Part shown: positions 1 to 8,703 of the stretch, in pieces
How the letters are laid out: the number at the start of each line of letters is the position of its first letter
Numbering within the stretch: position 1 is the first letter of the stretch
Source of the DNA: a bacterium
Lineage (GTDB): Bacteria > Myxococcota_A > Bradymonadia > UBA7976 > UBA1532
Length of the DNA: 64,000 bases
Assembly: GCA_030427205.1 (NCBI GenBank)
Contig: JAUHXC010000023.1
Location: 1-64,000, forward strand
Direction: 5' to 3'
Program-made: the position numbers and the translations under genes
The notes under the pieces: model-generated
What the model was told of the DNA's origin: nothing
Seen by the model: the letters and a program-made list of their open reading frames with translations, nothing else
Databases searched by the model: none

Positions 1-815
1 GCCCGCTCGGTTGCTCGAGACCGCCGTCGATGGGACTCCCTCTGGGAACGCCGCTCGGCCGGAACCTCGCCGGCGGGACCAGCGAGCCCGCTTGGTTGAT
101 CAACACCGCCGTCGACGGGACCCCCTCCTGGAATGGCGCTCGCCAGACTCCGTGCCGACGGGACCAGCGAGCCGACCCGGTTGATCAAAGCCGCCGCCGG
201 CAGGGCCCTCGCCGGGTTCGCACTTCGCCCTACCTCCCGCGGACGGGGCCCGCAGCATGCGCAGATCCCGGCGGGGGTCCCGTCGGCGCCGGCTGGCGTG
301 CGCTGCCCGACCGCAGAGGCCCCGTCGCCACAGATGCCGGCGAACGCCGATCCCGGCGGGGGTGCCGTCGACGGCGGCTGGCGTGCGCTGCCCGACCGCA
401 GAGGCCCCGTCGCCACAGATGCCGGCGAACGCCGATCGGGGCCGGGGTCCCGTCGACGGCGGCTGGCGTGCGCTGCCCGACCGCAGAGGCCCCGTCGCCA
501 TAGATACCGGCGAACGCCGATCGGGGCCGGGGTCCCGCCGCCGGCGGCTGGCGTGCGCTGCCCGACCGCAGAGGCCCCGTCGCCACAGATGCCGGCGAAC
601 GTCGATCGGGGCCGGGGTCCCGCCGCCGGCGGCTGGCGTGCGCTGCCCGACCGCAGAGGCCCCGTCGCCACGGATTTCGGCGCACCTCGATCCCGGCGGG
701 GGTTCCGTCGACGGCGTCTGGCGCACTGTCGCCGACAGCGACCGCCCCGTCGCCACAGGTTCCGACGACCGCCGTTCCCGGCGGGGTCCCCTCGACGGCG
801 GCCGCCGCCCGAATC
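1..815. repeat. Tandem array 1, 85-bp unit made of two ~42/43-bp halves
   Basis: About nine and a half copies of an 85-bp unit. The block GCGTGCGCTGCCCGACCGC starts at 296, 381, 466, 551 and 636, always 85 bp apart. A diverged subfamily at the left keeps the same step: CCAGCGA recurs at 79 and 164, and TTGATCAA at 96 and 181. Within each unit a second, weaker repeat lies 43 bp away (CCCGTCGCC at 321, GCCGTCGAC at 364). All six frames stay partly open only because the unit is GC-rich, so I do not call these ORFs genes. The array stops about 85 bp before the start of the next gene and may continue left of the window. Confidence 0.9.
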
Positions 816-898
816 GATACGAATCGGGCACCCTGCGGTCACTTCGCGCCGGTCGACCCTTAGTCTCTCCAGCGGCGACTCGACCGGGAGGGCAAGGG

Positions 899-3442
899 AT
901 GATGCGCGTCGTGCTCACGCTCGGGCTGTTGCTCGGCCTCTCGGGCTGCTTCCTCGACGCGCTGCCCGTCGTCTTCACCGTCGACGCCGGCGCGCCCGGC
1001 TGCGGGCCGGCGCTGAGGGAGTCCGACGCCGGCCTCGGCTGCTACAACCCGCTCGAGTCGCCGGCGCAGGTCAGCGCGCAGGTGCTCGACCCCTACCCCC
1101 CGCCGCCGCTGCCCGACGGCCTCTGGCTGCCGGCGCCGTTCGTCGCGCCCGGCCCGTCGATCCCGGTCGGCGACGGCGTGGTGCTCGACGTCGAGGTCGA
1201 TCAGTGGATCCCGGCCCAGCCGATCGTGACCGTGGTCGACGCGGTCGACGGCTGCCGCCCGCGGGGCGACTGCGCGCAGGTCGTGGGCCTCGTCGAGTGG
1301 ACCTGGCTGCCCGCGCCCGAGCTGCTCGACCTGGGCTTCTACCCGTTCATCCCGGCGACGGTCTCGACGTGCCGCATCCTGCCGCGGCCCATCTGCGACG
1401 GCGCCCCCGAGCTGCACGCGGCGTGGGTCCGGTTCGCGATGGTCAGCGCCGGCTTCCGCGAGGTCGAGGGGCCCGACGGCGTCAACTACGTGCCCGACCT
1501 CGAGCGCGGCGTCTTCTGCCGGACCACCGTCTGCCAGCTGCGCCTCGGCCGGGCGCTCGCCGCCGCCTGCCACGGCGCGAACCAGTGGCGCTTCGACGGC
1601 GACCGGGACGGCGCGGGCGACAGCTGCGACAACTGCGTCGGGCAGGCGAACCCCGATCAATCCGACGGCGACGGCGACGGCTTCGGCGACGCCTGCGACC
1701 GGTGCCCCGGCGAGCGCAGCCCGCTCGCCAGCCAGGACGGCGACGGGGACGGGCACCCCGACTGCGCCGACAACTGCCCCGGTGTGGCCAATAATCAGTC
1801 CGACGGCGACGGGGACGGCGTGGGCGACGCCTGCGACAACTGCCGCGGGGTCGCGAACCAGAACCAGCGCAACAGCGATGGTGATCCCTTCGGCGACGCC
1901 TGCGACCGCTGCCCCGAGGTGGCCGACAACCAGCTCGACAGCGACGGCGATGGCATCGGCGACGCGTGCGACAACTGCCCGGATGACGACAACCCGGACC
2001 AGAGCGACGCCGACGAGCTGACCCCGTGGGCCGCGGAGTACCCCGGCGGCGACGCGTGCGATCCGCCGGGGCGGCCGATGGCGATCGCGACCGGTCCGCT
2101 GCCGCCGGCGGCGCAGGCCGCAACGGCCGAGGCGGTGGCGGGCTACGTGGTCACCCAAGGCGGCGCGGAGTGGGATTGGGCCCGGATCGTCGCCGAGGCC
2201 GCCGCGAGCTTCGACGCGCCTGCGCCCGGCGAGCCGGTGGCGATGGCGGCGCGGGCGCCGCTGGCCGACGACGAGGTGGTCGGGCTGGCGCCGTATGATC
2301 CGCTGGTGCCCGATCGCGAGCGCGACCGCGATCGCGTGCGGCTGGGCTTCCGCATCGGGCGGCACTTCGAGGACGTGATGAAGCGCGAGCGCTGCGTGGA
2401 TATCGTCGATCCGGATACGGGCGAGGTCCTGCAGGAAGGGCAGCGCGAGGTGCGCTACTTCCGGCCATCGCGCAATATGGACTCCCCGCTGGAAGTCATG
2501 GCATTCGCGAATGGCCGGCCTCGCTATCGCCGCGCGGACTGCTTCTACGAAGTCTATGGTGGGCTCTTCCCTGGTGGGCCGATCGATCCACGCTCGATGC
2601 CGACCCGCATCGAAGAATACAAAGCCAGCCGCTCCCGCGCGGCCCGGTTCAGCCATAGCTATCGCCGCCGTATCCGTGAGCAGGCGGCCGACCTGAAGTG
2701 GCTCGCTGCGGTGCGACTGCGCGAGGAGTTCTTCCCCGATCGCAACTGGCGAGACCTATGGACCCGGCTCCACGACCCTGGCTTCTGGCCCTGGGGCAAA
2801 CCGCCGCTGGGCATCTACCGCTGCGCGCCGGGCTTCAACCCGCGCGGCGACTGCGCGTCGGCACTGCGGGAAGCGCTGGAAGAGCCTCTGCACTCGATGG
2901 CGCTCGCCCGGCAGGAAGGCGCCGGCACCGCGTTCCAGTGGGTCGTCGACAGCGGTCTGAGCAGCGTGCCGCCCGAGTTCATGGCCGGCTGTCGGACCCC
3001 ACCTCGGGAGTGGCACGGTCTCAGCCCCGGCGGCTGGACCCAGGTGTGGCGCCACTGCGACTGGGGCCCCTGGCGGCGCAACGCCGACTGGCGTCGCTTC
3101 CAGGTCGCCGACTGGGCGCCGATCGCCGACGGGATGTACGTCGACGCCGACTGGTACAACCCCGAGACGCGCCGGATCAACCGCGAGCTGATCGACTTCG
3201 GCGGGCAGAACAGCGCTGTCCTTGCCGCGGTGCGCTTCTGGCCCTGGGGCACGGCCGTCGGCCGCGCGCTGATGCACAACGAGCTGGAGCCGCAGGCGCC
3301 CGACGGGCGTATCGGCTGGCCGGTGCGCCGCATGGAGCAGGGCTGGTGGTTGCTCGTTCAACTGGATGATCTGGTATTGATGCAGGGGATTCCAGGGTTC
3401 GATCTGGACGGAGACGAGGCCTATGATCTGGCGATCGATTAG
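899..3442 (+). CDS. Lipoprotein with thrombospondin type-3 repeats
   Basis: An 847-aa secreted lipoprotein. The start ATGATG follows GGGAGGG; a much longer open frame upstream is only the 85-bp array. The signal peptide ends in a lipobox, LSGC, with Cys17 as the probable lipid anchor. Residues about 229-374 hold five or six thrombospondin type-3 units of the form DGDGDGxGDxCDNC, whose paired Asp residues bind calcium in this family. The C-terminal ~470 residues are rich in Trp and Arg and match nothing I recognise. Its last 20 bases overlap the start of the next lipoprotein gene, so the two are probably co-translated. A 113-bp relic of its middle part (1411-1520) recurs at 6135-6247. Surface or periplasmic location is inferred. 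Confidence 0.85.
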   Translation: MMRVVLTLGLLLGLSGCFLDALPVVFTVDAGAPGCGPALRESDAGLGCYNPLESPAQVSAQVLDPYPPPPLPDGLWLPAPFVAPGPSIPVGDGVVLDVEVDQWIPAQPIVTVVDAVDGCRPRGDCAQVVGLVEWTWLPAPELLDLGFYPFIPATVSTCRILPRPICDGAPELHAAWVRFAMVSAGFREVEGPDGVNYVPDLERGVFCRTTVCQLRLGRALAAACHGANQWRFDGDRDGAGDSCDNCVGQANPDQSDGDGDGFGDACDRCPGERSPLASQDGDGDGHPDCADNCPGVANNQSDGDGDGVGDACDNCRGVANQNQRNSDGDPFGDACDRCPEVADNQLDSDGDGIGDACDNCPDDDNPDQSDADELTPWAAEYPGGDACDPPGRPMAIATGPLPPAAQAATAEAVAGYVVTQGGAEWDWARIVAEAAASFDAPAPGEPVAMAARAPLADDEVVGLAPYDPLVPDRERDRDRVRLGFRIGRHFEDVMKRERCVDIVDPDTGEVLQEGQREVRYFRPSRNMDSPLEVMAFANGRPRYRRADCFYEVYGGLFPGGPIDPRSMPTRIEEYKASRSRAARFSHSYRRRIREQAADLKWLAAVRLREEFFPDRNWRDLWTRLHDPGFWPWGKPPLGIYRCAPGFNPRGDCASALREALEEPLHSMALARQEGAGTAFQWVVDSGLSSVPPEFMAGCRTPPREWHGLSPGGWTQVWRHCDWGPWRRNADWRRFQVADWAPIADGMYVDADWYNPETRRINRELIDFGGQNSAVLAAVRFWPWGTAVGRALMHNELEPQAPDGRIGWPVRRMEQGWWLLVQLDDLVLMQGIPGFDLDGDEAYDLAID

Positions 3443-4034
3443 CGCGATGGCGATCGGCATATTGTGCGCCTGTTCGTCAAAGGATGATGCAACACCGGAG
3501 TTGCCGCCGCCCGAGGCTGTGCAGTTGGTGGGCAAAGCGATGCGGACGACCCACGGGTACATCCACCCGGAGGATCCACCCGGGACCTGGAGAGCGAGTC
3601 GACCGCACGGCGTGCTGATCGAGCCGTGCAGCGATTGGACGCCGGGGCCCGCTCTGACCGACGACTTTGGACGGACCGCATCGGGGTCCACGTCGATTCA
3701 TATGAGTTGGGGCGTGCGTCGACGAGCGGGCCAGGAGTCCGTAACCGCCAGCATGCTGGAAGGGGCGTATGGCCCACCGCACCCCGCTACCCGACGGCTC
3801 ATGGTCGGCCTCGCTGCGCCGCTCGGTCCCCATTGGACGTGGATTCTCGACGGCCGCAAAGCCCGCCCGACCATCATCGCCGAAGTCCAGCCTGACGGGT
3901 CCGTTGAGTATCACTTCGCACACATCGGAGGCATTGCCGGCGGTGGCAACAGCGCCGGCTTCTTCGTGGAGTGCCTCATCGAACGCTATGGCACACCCGG
4001 CTGGTCGTTCGACCCGCCGCCCCGACGCCGGTGA
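3423..4034 (+). CDS. Small lipoprotein, paralog 1 of a tandem family
   Basis: A 203-aa protein that starts inside the end of the preceding gene. The N-terminus has a short signal sequence with two adjacent cysteines (ILCACSS), consistent with a lipoprotein. The next two genes repeat it along their whole length: a GKPMRTTHG block, then HPxDPPGTWRA, CSDW, SIHMSWGVRRR, GPHWTW, a GGGNSAG block near the end, and the shared tail WSFDPPPRRR. Conserved cysteines outside the signal are those in CSDW and FVECLIERYG. I recognise no known family or catalytic motif. Its TGA overlaps the ATG of paralog 2 (TGATG). Confidence 0.85.
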   Translation: MIWRSISAMAIGILCACSSKDDATPELPPPEAVQLVGKAMRTTHGYIHPEDPPGTWRASRPHGVLIEPCSDWTPGPALTDDFGRTASGSTSIHMSWGVRRRAGQESVTASMLEGAYGPPHPATRRLMVGLAAPLGPHWTWILDGRKARPTIIAEVQPDGSVEYHFAHIGGIAGGGNSAGFFVECLIERYGTPGWSFDPPPRRR

Positions 4035-4657
4035 TGTCTCCGCTCTGGCGATCGATCAGCGCGATGGCCTTCGGCGCCTTGTGCGCTTGCACGTCGAAGG
4101 CCGACGACAAGCCGGTGTTGCCGCCCCCGGAGATCGTGCAGCAGACCGGCAAACCGATGCGGACTACACATGGCTTCGTCCACCCCACGGATCCGCCAGG
4201 GACTTGGCGTGCGGGTCGACCACACCATCGAGCGATCGAACCCTGTAGCGATTGGCAACCCGGTGGGCCGCTGACCGACGACTACGGCAAGACGACGTCC
4301 GGCCCCAAGTCGATCCACATGAGTTGGGGCGTCCGGCGGCGGCTCGGCCAGGAGACGGTCACGGCCAGCATGCTCGAACAAGCCTTTGGCCCGCCTCACC
4401 CGGGAACACGAAGGCTCATGGTGGGCCGCGCTGCGCCATTGGGGCCTCACTGGACCTGGGTGCTCAAAGACCAGCCGCCGCCGGCACAGCCGACGGTGAT
4501 CGCCGAGGCCCAGCCCGACGGCTCGGTCGAGTATCACTTCGCCGACATCGGTAAGATCGCCGGCGGCGGCAACAGCGCGGGCCTGTTCGTCGAGTGCCTC
4601 ATCGAGCGCTACGGCACGCCCGGCTGGTCGTTCGACCCGCCGCCCCGACGCCGGTGA
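4034..4657 (+). CDS. Small lipoprotein, paralog 2 of a tandem family
   Basis: A 207-aa paralog of the gene before it. I choose the ATG overlapping the upstream stop (TGATG) because the resulting N-terminus, MSPLWRSISAMAF, aligns with MIWRSISAMAI of paralog 1. An in-frame upstream ATG only re-reads the previous gene. The lipobox-like LCAC and the family blocks (HPTDPPGTWRAG, CSDW, SIHMSWGVRRR, the GGGNSAG block) are all present. A short insertion rich in Pro and Gln precedes the conserved 3' third. The close DNA similarity of the junctions suggests recent tandem duplication. Function unknown. Confidence 0.85.
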   Translation: MSPLWRSISAMAFGALCACTSKADDKPVLPPPEIVQQTGKPMRTTHGFVHPTDPPGTWRAGRPHHRAIEPCSDWQPGGPLTDDYGKTTSGPKSIHMSWGVRRRLGQETVTASMLEQAFGPPHPGTRRLMVGRAAPLGPHWTWVLKDQPPPAQPTVIAEAQPDGSVEYHFADIGKIAGGGNSAGLFVECLIERYGTPGWSFDPPPRRR

Positions 4658-5274
4658 TGTCTCCGCTCTGGCGATCGATCAGCGCGATGACCTTCGGCGC
4701 CTTGTGCGCCTGCACGTCGAAGGCCGACGACAAGCCGGTGTTGCCGCCGCCGGAGGTCGTGAAGCAGACCGGCAAACCGATGCGGACCACGCAAGGATTC
4801 ATCCATCCCTCGGACCCGCCAGGGACTTGGCGCGCCGGTCGACCGCATCATCGTGCAATCGAGGCATGCAGCGATTGGACGCCCGGGGGCGCACTGACCG
4901 ACGAGTTCGGGGGTACGGCATCCGGCCCGAGAGCGATCCACATGGGCTGGGGCATCCGCCGACGAGCAGGCCAGGAGACGGTCACTGCCAGCATGCTCGA
5001 AGCAGCCTACGGCGCCCCACATCCCGCGACCCGGAGCTTGATGGTCGGCAATGCCGCGCGGCTCGGTCCCCACTGGACTTGGATTCTCGACGGTCGTGCT
5101 GCCCGGCCGACCATCATCGCAGAAGCGCAGCCAGACGGTGCCGTCGAGTATCACTTCGGCCACATTGGGGGCATCGCTGGCGGCGGCAACAGCGCGGGCC
5201 TGTTCGTCGAGTGCCTCATCGAGCGCTACGGCACACCCGGCTGGTCGTTCGACCCGCCGCCCCGACGCCGATGA
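4657..5274 (+). CDS. Small lipoprotein, paralog 3 of a tandem family
   Basis: A 205-aa protein and the third full-length member. Its first ~30 codons and last ~25 codons are nearly identical to those of paralog 2 at the DNA level, while the middle is more diverged, as expected after duplication with gene conversion at the ends. The start ATG overlaps the previous stop in TGATG. It carries the LCAC lipobox-like signal, CSDW, GIRRRAGQETVTASML, GPHWTW and WSFDPPPRRR. Its own stop again overlaps the ATG of a fourth, shortened copy. No function can be assigned. Confidence 0.85.
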   Translation: MSPLWRSISAMTFGALCACTSKADDKPVLPPPEVVKQTGKPMRTTQGFIHPSDPPGTWRAGRPHHRAIEACSDWTPGGALTDEFGGTASGPRAIHMGWGIRRRAGQETVTASMLEAAYGAPHPATRSLMVGNAARLGPHWTWILDGRAARPTIIAEAQPDGAVEYHFGHIGGIAGGGNSAGLFVECLIERYGTPGWSFDPPPRRR

Positions 5275-5636
5275 TGGCTGCTCCCGGGCGCTGGATGAGC
5301 ATGGCCGCTGTATGTTCTCTGGCCGCATGCACCGCAGAGAGGTCGCTGCCACAGTCGGAGGTCGCGAAGCGGGCCGGCAATCCGGAGGGCGCTCCGCAAG
5401 GCGCCAAACCGATGGTGCCGCAGCAGCAGACGGCAGAGTCGACCGAGCACCTCTCACCAGAGACCGATCGGTCGACTGCTTTTTATCGAATACGCGACCA
5501 CATGCCGCAGAACTGGCGCGCCGGCGATCGTTCGGCGCCCATCGGCCGGGTCGACCCCCGCGATGACGTGGGCACCTCGCGCTCGCGGGGTCATCGACCT
5601 CACGCGCGGCCCGCAGACCTCGCGCCCGCGGGGTGA
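5274..5636 (+). pseudogene. Truncated, diverged fourth copy of the tandem lipoprotein
   Basis: The frame begins at the overlapping ATG after paralog 3 and encodes a signal sequence with a lipobox-like SLAAC, then SEVAKRAGNP, which parallels the EVVKQTGKP of its neighbours. After a Gln/Thr/Glu-rich stretch a weak match remains (NWRAGD against TWRAGR). From about 5531 the sequence becomes the 43-bp array, and the frame runs into it and stops at 5636 after 120 aa. The conserved 3' half (MSWG, GPHWTW, GGGNSAG) is missing. I read this as a copy cut off by the array. It could still be expressed as a short lipoprotein. Confidence 0.6.
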
Positions 5637-6130
5637 TGGCGCCCGTTCTCCGGCGGATCATCGCCGACGTCCGGGGTCGTGGCGGGTCTTCTCTGGCGAC
5701 CGACCTCGCGCGCGCGGGGTCGATGGGTCCGCTCGTCGTCGGGGCATCTCCGAAAATCAGCCGGGCCGACCCGCTTCGACGACCGATCACCTCCGCCGAG
5801 CGGGGTCGAGGCGGGCGTTTTTCTTCGAACGACCTCGAAAAACCGAGCCCATGGCCCGACGCGCGCCGAGGTGCACCTCGCCGGAGCGGGGTCGGGTCGC
5901 GTAATCCGCGGTCCGTGCCGCCGAGCGCGGAGGTCGAGGTGGCTGCGCTCGACCCGGGCGAACCGATCGAGCCGCACGCAGACCATCTCGCGGCGAGGTC
6001 ACCTCGTCAGAGCGGGGGTCGGGCACCGCACAGCGCCGAGGTGACCCCATCGTCGGCGGGGTCGGGCGCCCTCTCGCGGCGAGGTCACCCCGCCAGGGCC
6101 GGGGTCGCGCCACGTCTGTCACAGTCGACG
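5531..6130. repeat. Tandem array 2, 43-bp unit with 86-bp dimers
   Basis: A degenerate array built on ACCTCGC-N4-GCGGGGTCG. Copies of the block start at 5574, 5617, 5703, 5789, 5875, 6001, 6044 and 6087. The steps are 43, 86, 86, 86, 126, 43 and 43, all close to multiples of 43. The halves between strong copies match the same consensus more weakly. It truncates the fourth lipoprotein copy at its left edge and abuts a relic of the thrombospondin type-3 gene at its right edge. No credible gene lies in 5637-6266. Confidence 0.8.
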
Positions 6131-6134
6131 CCGC

Positions 6135-6247
6135 GCTGCACCCGGCCTGGGTCCAGTTCGCGATGGTCAGCGCCGGCTTCCGCGAGGTGGAGGGACCCGA
6201 CGGCGCCGTGAACGACGTGCCCGACCTCGAGCGCGGCGTCTTCTGCC
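6135..6247 (+). pseudogene. 113-bp relic of the thrombospondin type-3 lipoprotein gene
   Basis: This stretch matches 1411-1520 of the lipoprotein gene almost base for base, with a handful of substitutions and one in-frame 3-bp insertion. It would read WVQFAMVSAGFREVEGPDG, where the gene reads WVRFAMVSAGFREVEGPDG. There is no start codon, signal peptide or repeat region left, and the match ends abruptly at both sides. It shows that an 'array plus lipoprotein gene' segment was once duplicated here. Confidence 0.85.
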
Positions 6248-6266
6248 CCGCTCCGACGCGCGCGCC

Positions 6267-7142
6267 TCACCCCGGCGCGTAGACGGCGTCCGCCGCGGCC
6301 CGGCACGTCTCGCGCAGCCAGCGGGCCGCCGCGTCGTCCCGGCTGCCATGCCAGACCATGTCGATGGCGAAGCCGGGCAGGGGCATCGGCGGCTCGACGC
6401 GCTTCAGCCCCGACCGCGGCGCCATCACCGCCGCCATGCGCGCGGGCATCGTGAGGATCGCGTCGGTGCCGACGACCAGCGCCGGCGCCATGAGAAACGA
6501 CCAGGTGTAGACCACCACCCGCCGCTCGATGCCGTCGTCGGCCAGGGCCGGATCGATGGTGCTCGCGCCATAGCCCTCCGGCGAGATGCGCACATGCGGC
6601 AGGCGGCGGAAGTCGTCGAGCGTCAGCCGTTCGCCGACGGCGGGATGATCGGCGCGCACGACGCAGACGAAGTCGTCTCGGTAGAGGGTCTCCCGGCCGG
6701 CCCAGGCGGGCACCGGCCCGGCGAGCTGCATCACGAGGTCGACCCGCCCCGCGGCCAGATCGACGAGCGGGTCGCCATGCCGGTGGCGGATGTCGAGGGT
6801 GACGCCCGGCGCCTCGCGGGCGACGCGCCGCACCACCGCCGGCCACACCGTCGCCCCGGCGTCGTCGGCGGTGGTCACCGTGAAGCGGCGGGTCGACCGC
6901 GTCGGCTCGAACGCCGGGACCGGATCGAGGACCCGGCCGAAGCCGAGCAGGGCCCCGCGCAGCTCGGCCTCGAGGCGGGTGGCGCGCTCGGTGGGCGCGA
7001 GCCCGGCCCCGGTGCGCACGAACAACGGGTCGTCCAACATCAGGCGCAGCGTACGCAGCGCGTGGCTCACCGCCGACGGGGTCACCCCGAGATCGGCGGC
7101 GGCGCGGGTCGCGCTGCGGTGTTCGAGCAGGGCCCCGAGCAC
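6267..7142 (-). CDS. LysR-family transcriptional regulator
   Basis: Typical LysR layout: an N-terminal winged helix-turn-helix (SATRAAADLGVTPSAVSHAL), then a substrate-binding domain in the remaining ~220 residues. The start is uncertain. The coordinates use the only canonical start in frame, a GTG at 7142. The family's first helix continues upstream, however, where codons back to 7205 read ...NRLAGVNLNLFVVLGALLEH before a stop. No ATG, GTG or TTG occurs there in frame; CTG codons lie at 7172 and 7193, and an ATG at 7209 is one frame off. Either a CTG start is used or there is a small frameshift. It is divergent from the SnoaL-like gene, which it probably regulates. Confidence 0.88.
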   Translation of the reverse strand: MLGALLEHRSATRAAADLGVTPSAVSHALRTLRLMLDDPLFVRTGAGLAPTERATRLEAELRGALLGFGRVLDPVPAFEPTRSTRRFTVTTADDAGATVWPAVVRRVAREAPGVTLDIRHRHGDPLVDLAAGRVDLVMQLAGPVPAWAGRETLYRDDFVCVVRADHPAVGERLTLDDFRRLPHVRISPEGYGASTIDPALADDGIERRVVVYTWSFLMAPALVVGTDAILTMPARMAAVMAPRSGLKRVEPPMPLPGFAIDMVWHGSRDDAAARWLRETCRAAADAVYAPG

Positions 7143-7202
7143 GACGAAGAGGTTGAGGTTGACCCCGGCCAGTCGATTGCGTCCGTCGGCCAGGTGCGCC
7201 TC

Positions 7203-7240
7203 CGATCATGAGAGCTGCTCAACTGCAGCTGAGGGTTATG
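7203..7240. promoter_or_regulatory. Possible LysR operator in the divergent intergenic region
   Basis: Between the LysR gene and the SnoaL-like gene lies CTCA-N8-TGAG (7218-7233) centred on CTGCAG, with TCATGA-like half-sites on both sides. The position between divergent genes and the dyad symmetry fit a LysR binding site. The symmetry is imperfect as a T-N11-A box (the spacing is one base longer), so this is a weak call. Confidence 0.35.
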
Positions 7241-7323
7241 AGCATGACAAGCCGTGGCGGACCCCGCAACGTAGACGGCCGAGGCCGAAGGGCCCCGAGA
7301 GAACAGGCGATGGAGGCCGCAAC

Positions 7324-8094
7324 ATGGCGACGGCTCGAGAGAACGCGATCGGACTCTACATGGACGGCATCCGCGACGGTCGGCCGCGCGAGGCCATGGC
7401 GCGGTACACCGGCGACCGCTACACCCAGCACTCGACCGGCGTCGAAGACGGGCAGGCGGGCTTCATCGCCTTCTTCGAAGCGTTCGTCCAGCGCAATCCG
7501 AAGCGCGACATCCGCGTCGTGCGGGCCCTGCAGGACGGCCCGCACGTCTTCCTGCAGGTCGAGCAGAGCCTCAACGACGGCGCGGCCCGCTGGGTGACCG
7601 CCGACGTCTTCGACAGCGACGCCGACGGCCGGATCGTCGAGCATTGGGACGTCATCTCGCCGACGCGCCCGCCCAACCCGGCCGGCCACACCCAGATCGA
7701 TGGCCCGACCGAGATCGTCGACCGCGACGCGACCGCGGCCAACAAGGCGCTCGTCGCCGACTTCGTGCAGACCTGCCTGATCGAGCGGCGACTCGACCGC
7801 GTCGCCGACTTCGTCGACCGCGCCCGCTACGTCGAGCACGACCCCGACGTCGGCGACCTCGACGGCTTCCTCGCTGAGTTGACCGCGAAAGAGGCGCCGC
7901 TGTCGTATCAGGCGTGCTTCATGCTCGTCGGCGAGGGCAACTTCGTCGCCACCCTCAACCGCGCGCGCCGCGGCGAGCAGGATCAGTGTCGGGTCGACCT
8001 CTTCCGGGTCGACGCCGGCCGCATCGTCGAGCACTGGGACCATACCGAGCCGGTGCCGCCGAAGGCCGAGTGGGTCAACTCGGGCAAGTTCTGA
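7324..8094 (+). CDS. SnoaL-like / NTF2-fold protein with two domains
   Basis: A 256-aa soluble protein. The ATG at 7324 follows a clear ribosome-binding site (GGAGG, 7312-7316). It contains two successive copies of a SnoaL-like polyketide-cyclase fold, roughly residues 5-120 and 135-250. Each opens with a long helix and YTGDRYTQHS- or ARYVEHDP-type residues, and each ends in DGRIVEHWD or AGRIVEHWD. Family members include cyclases, isomerases and ligand-binding proteins, so the substrate cannot be inferred. It has no signal peptide. The divergent LysR gene is the likely regulator. Confidence 0.85.
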   Translation: MATARENAIGLYMDGIRDGRPREAMARYTGDRYTQHSTGVEDGQAGFIAFFEAFVQRNPKRDIRVVRALQDGPHVFLQVEQSLNDGAARWVTADVFDSDADGRIVEHWDVISPTRPPNPAGHTQIDGPTEIVDRDATAANKALVADFVQTCLIERRLDRVADFVDRARYVEHDPDVGDLDGFLAELTAKEAPLSYQACFMLVGEGNFVATLNRARRGEQDQCRVDLFRVDAGRIVEHWDHTEPVPPKAEWVNSGKF

Positions 8095-8469
8095 TCTACT
8101 ACTTCTGGCTTTGCTCGCGCCGCGCGCGAATCTCGGCGGCGCATGTCGAAGCCAGTCGGGACCAAGCCCTCGACCTGACGGGACGCAGGTCCGTCGCGCA
8201 GCGACGCAGCGCGAGACGTGAGTGCCCATGCCCGTGCCACGCGCGGGATATCGGCGGGCCGGCGGCGGGCCCATGGCCGGCGACAACCCCTCGATCATGC
8301 GGCGGATGATACCGGCCCGGAGGGTCGGGGCGGGCGTGCGATCCGCGGGCCCGCGGTCTGTTGGCGCCACGTGTTGATAGGTCGCTGCAATGGCCCGCGG
8401 TGCGTGGCCCTCCTAGCATTGGCGTACCCGTTCATCACATCACCGCGAATCACTCCGGGAGGAGAACTC
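8095..8469. other. Intergenic region with a short copy of a dispersed repeat
   Basis: There is no gene here. Positions about 8152-8225 hold AAGCCCTCGACCTGACGGG followed by GCAGCGCGAGACGTGAGTG. The first block recurs inverted at about 61685 and the second block recurs at 61194 and 62535, so this is a short relative of the dispersed element near the right end of the window. The remainder shows nothing I can name. The next gene's ribosome-binding site, GGGAGGAG, lies at its right edge. Confidence 0.6.
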
Positions 8470-8703
8470 ATGCCCAGATCGATCACATGCACCCTCGGTC
8501 TCGTCGCCGCCTCGTTGTCCGGCTGCGCGCCAACACCCACCCAGGAGCCGCCGGCCGGGATCGTGGTCGGCGCCGAGTCGATGCAGAGCCCTCAGCTGAG
8601 TCACGAGGGGCGGGTGCGGGTGTCCTGGCATGCCAGCGCATCCGACAGCTATCGCTTGAGCGGTCGAGTGCAGGTCACGCCCGATCAGGGGGGAGAGCGA
8701 TGA
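8470..8703 (+). CDS. Small lipoprotein
   Basis: A 77-aa protein with a lipoprotein signal peptide: charged N-terminus, hydrophobic stretch and lipobox LSGC with Cys19. The ATG at 8470 follows GGGAGGAGAACTC, a strong ribosome-binding site. The mature part is only ~58 residues, is rich in Ser, Glu and Gln, and has no recognisable domain. Its TGA overlaps the ATG of the collagen-like gene (ATGA), so it is probably an accessory or partner of that protein. Confidence 0.75.
   Translation: MPRSITCTLGLVAASLSGCAPTPTQEPPAGIVVGAESMQSPQLSHEGRVRVSWHASASDSYRLSGRVQVTPDQGGER

Noticed and set aside
100..978. Large ORFs in the first kilobase
   Set aside because: They consist of translated 85-bp repeats, occur on both strands and lack ribosome-binding sites.
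6085..7209. 374-aa reverse frame starting at ATG 7209
   Set aside because: It is one frame off the LysR coding frame through the helix-turn-helix and has no conserved sequence; only its ATG may matter if there is a frameshift.
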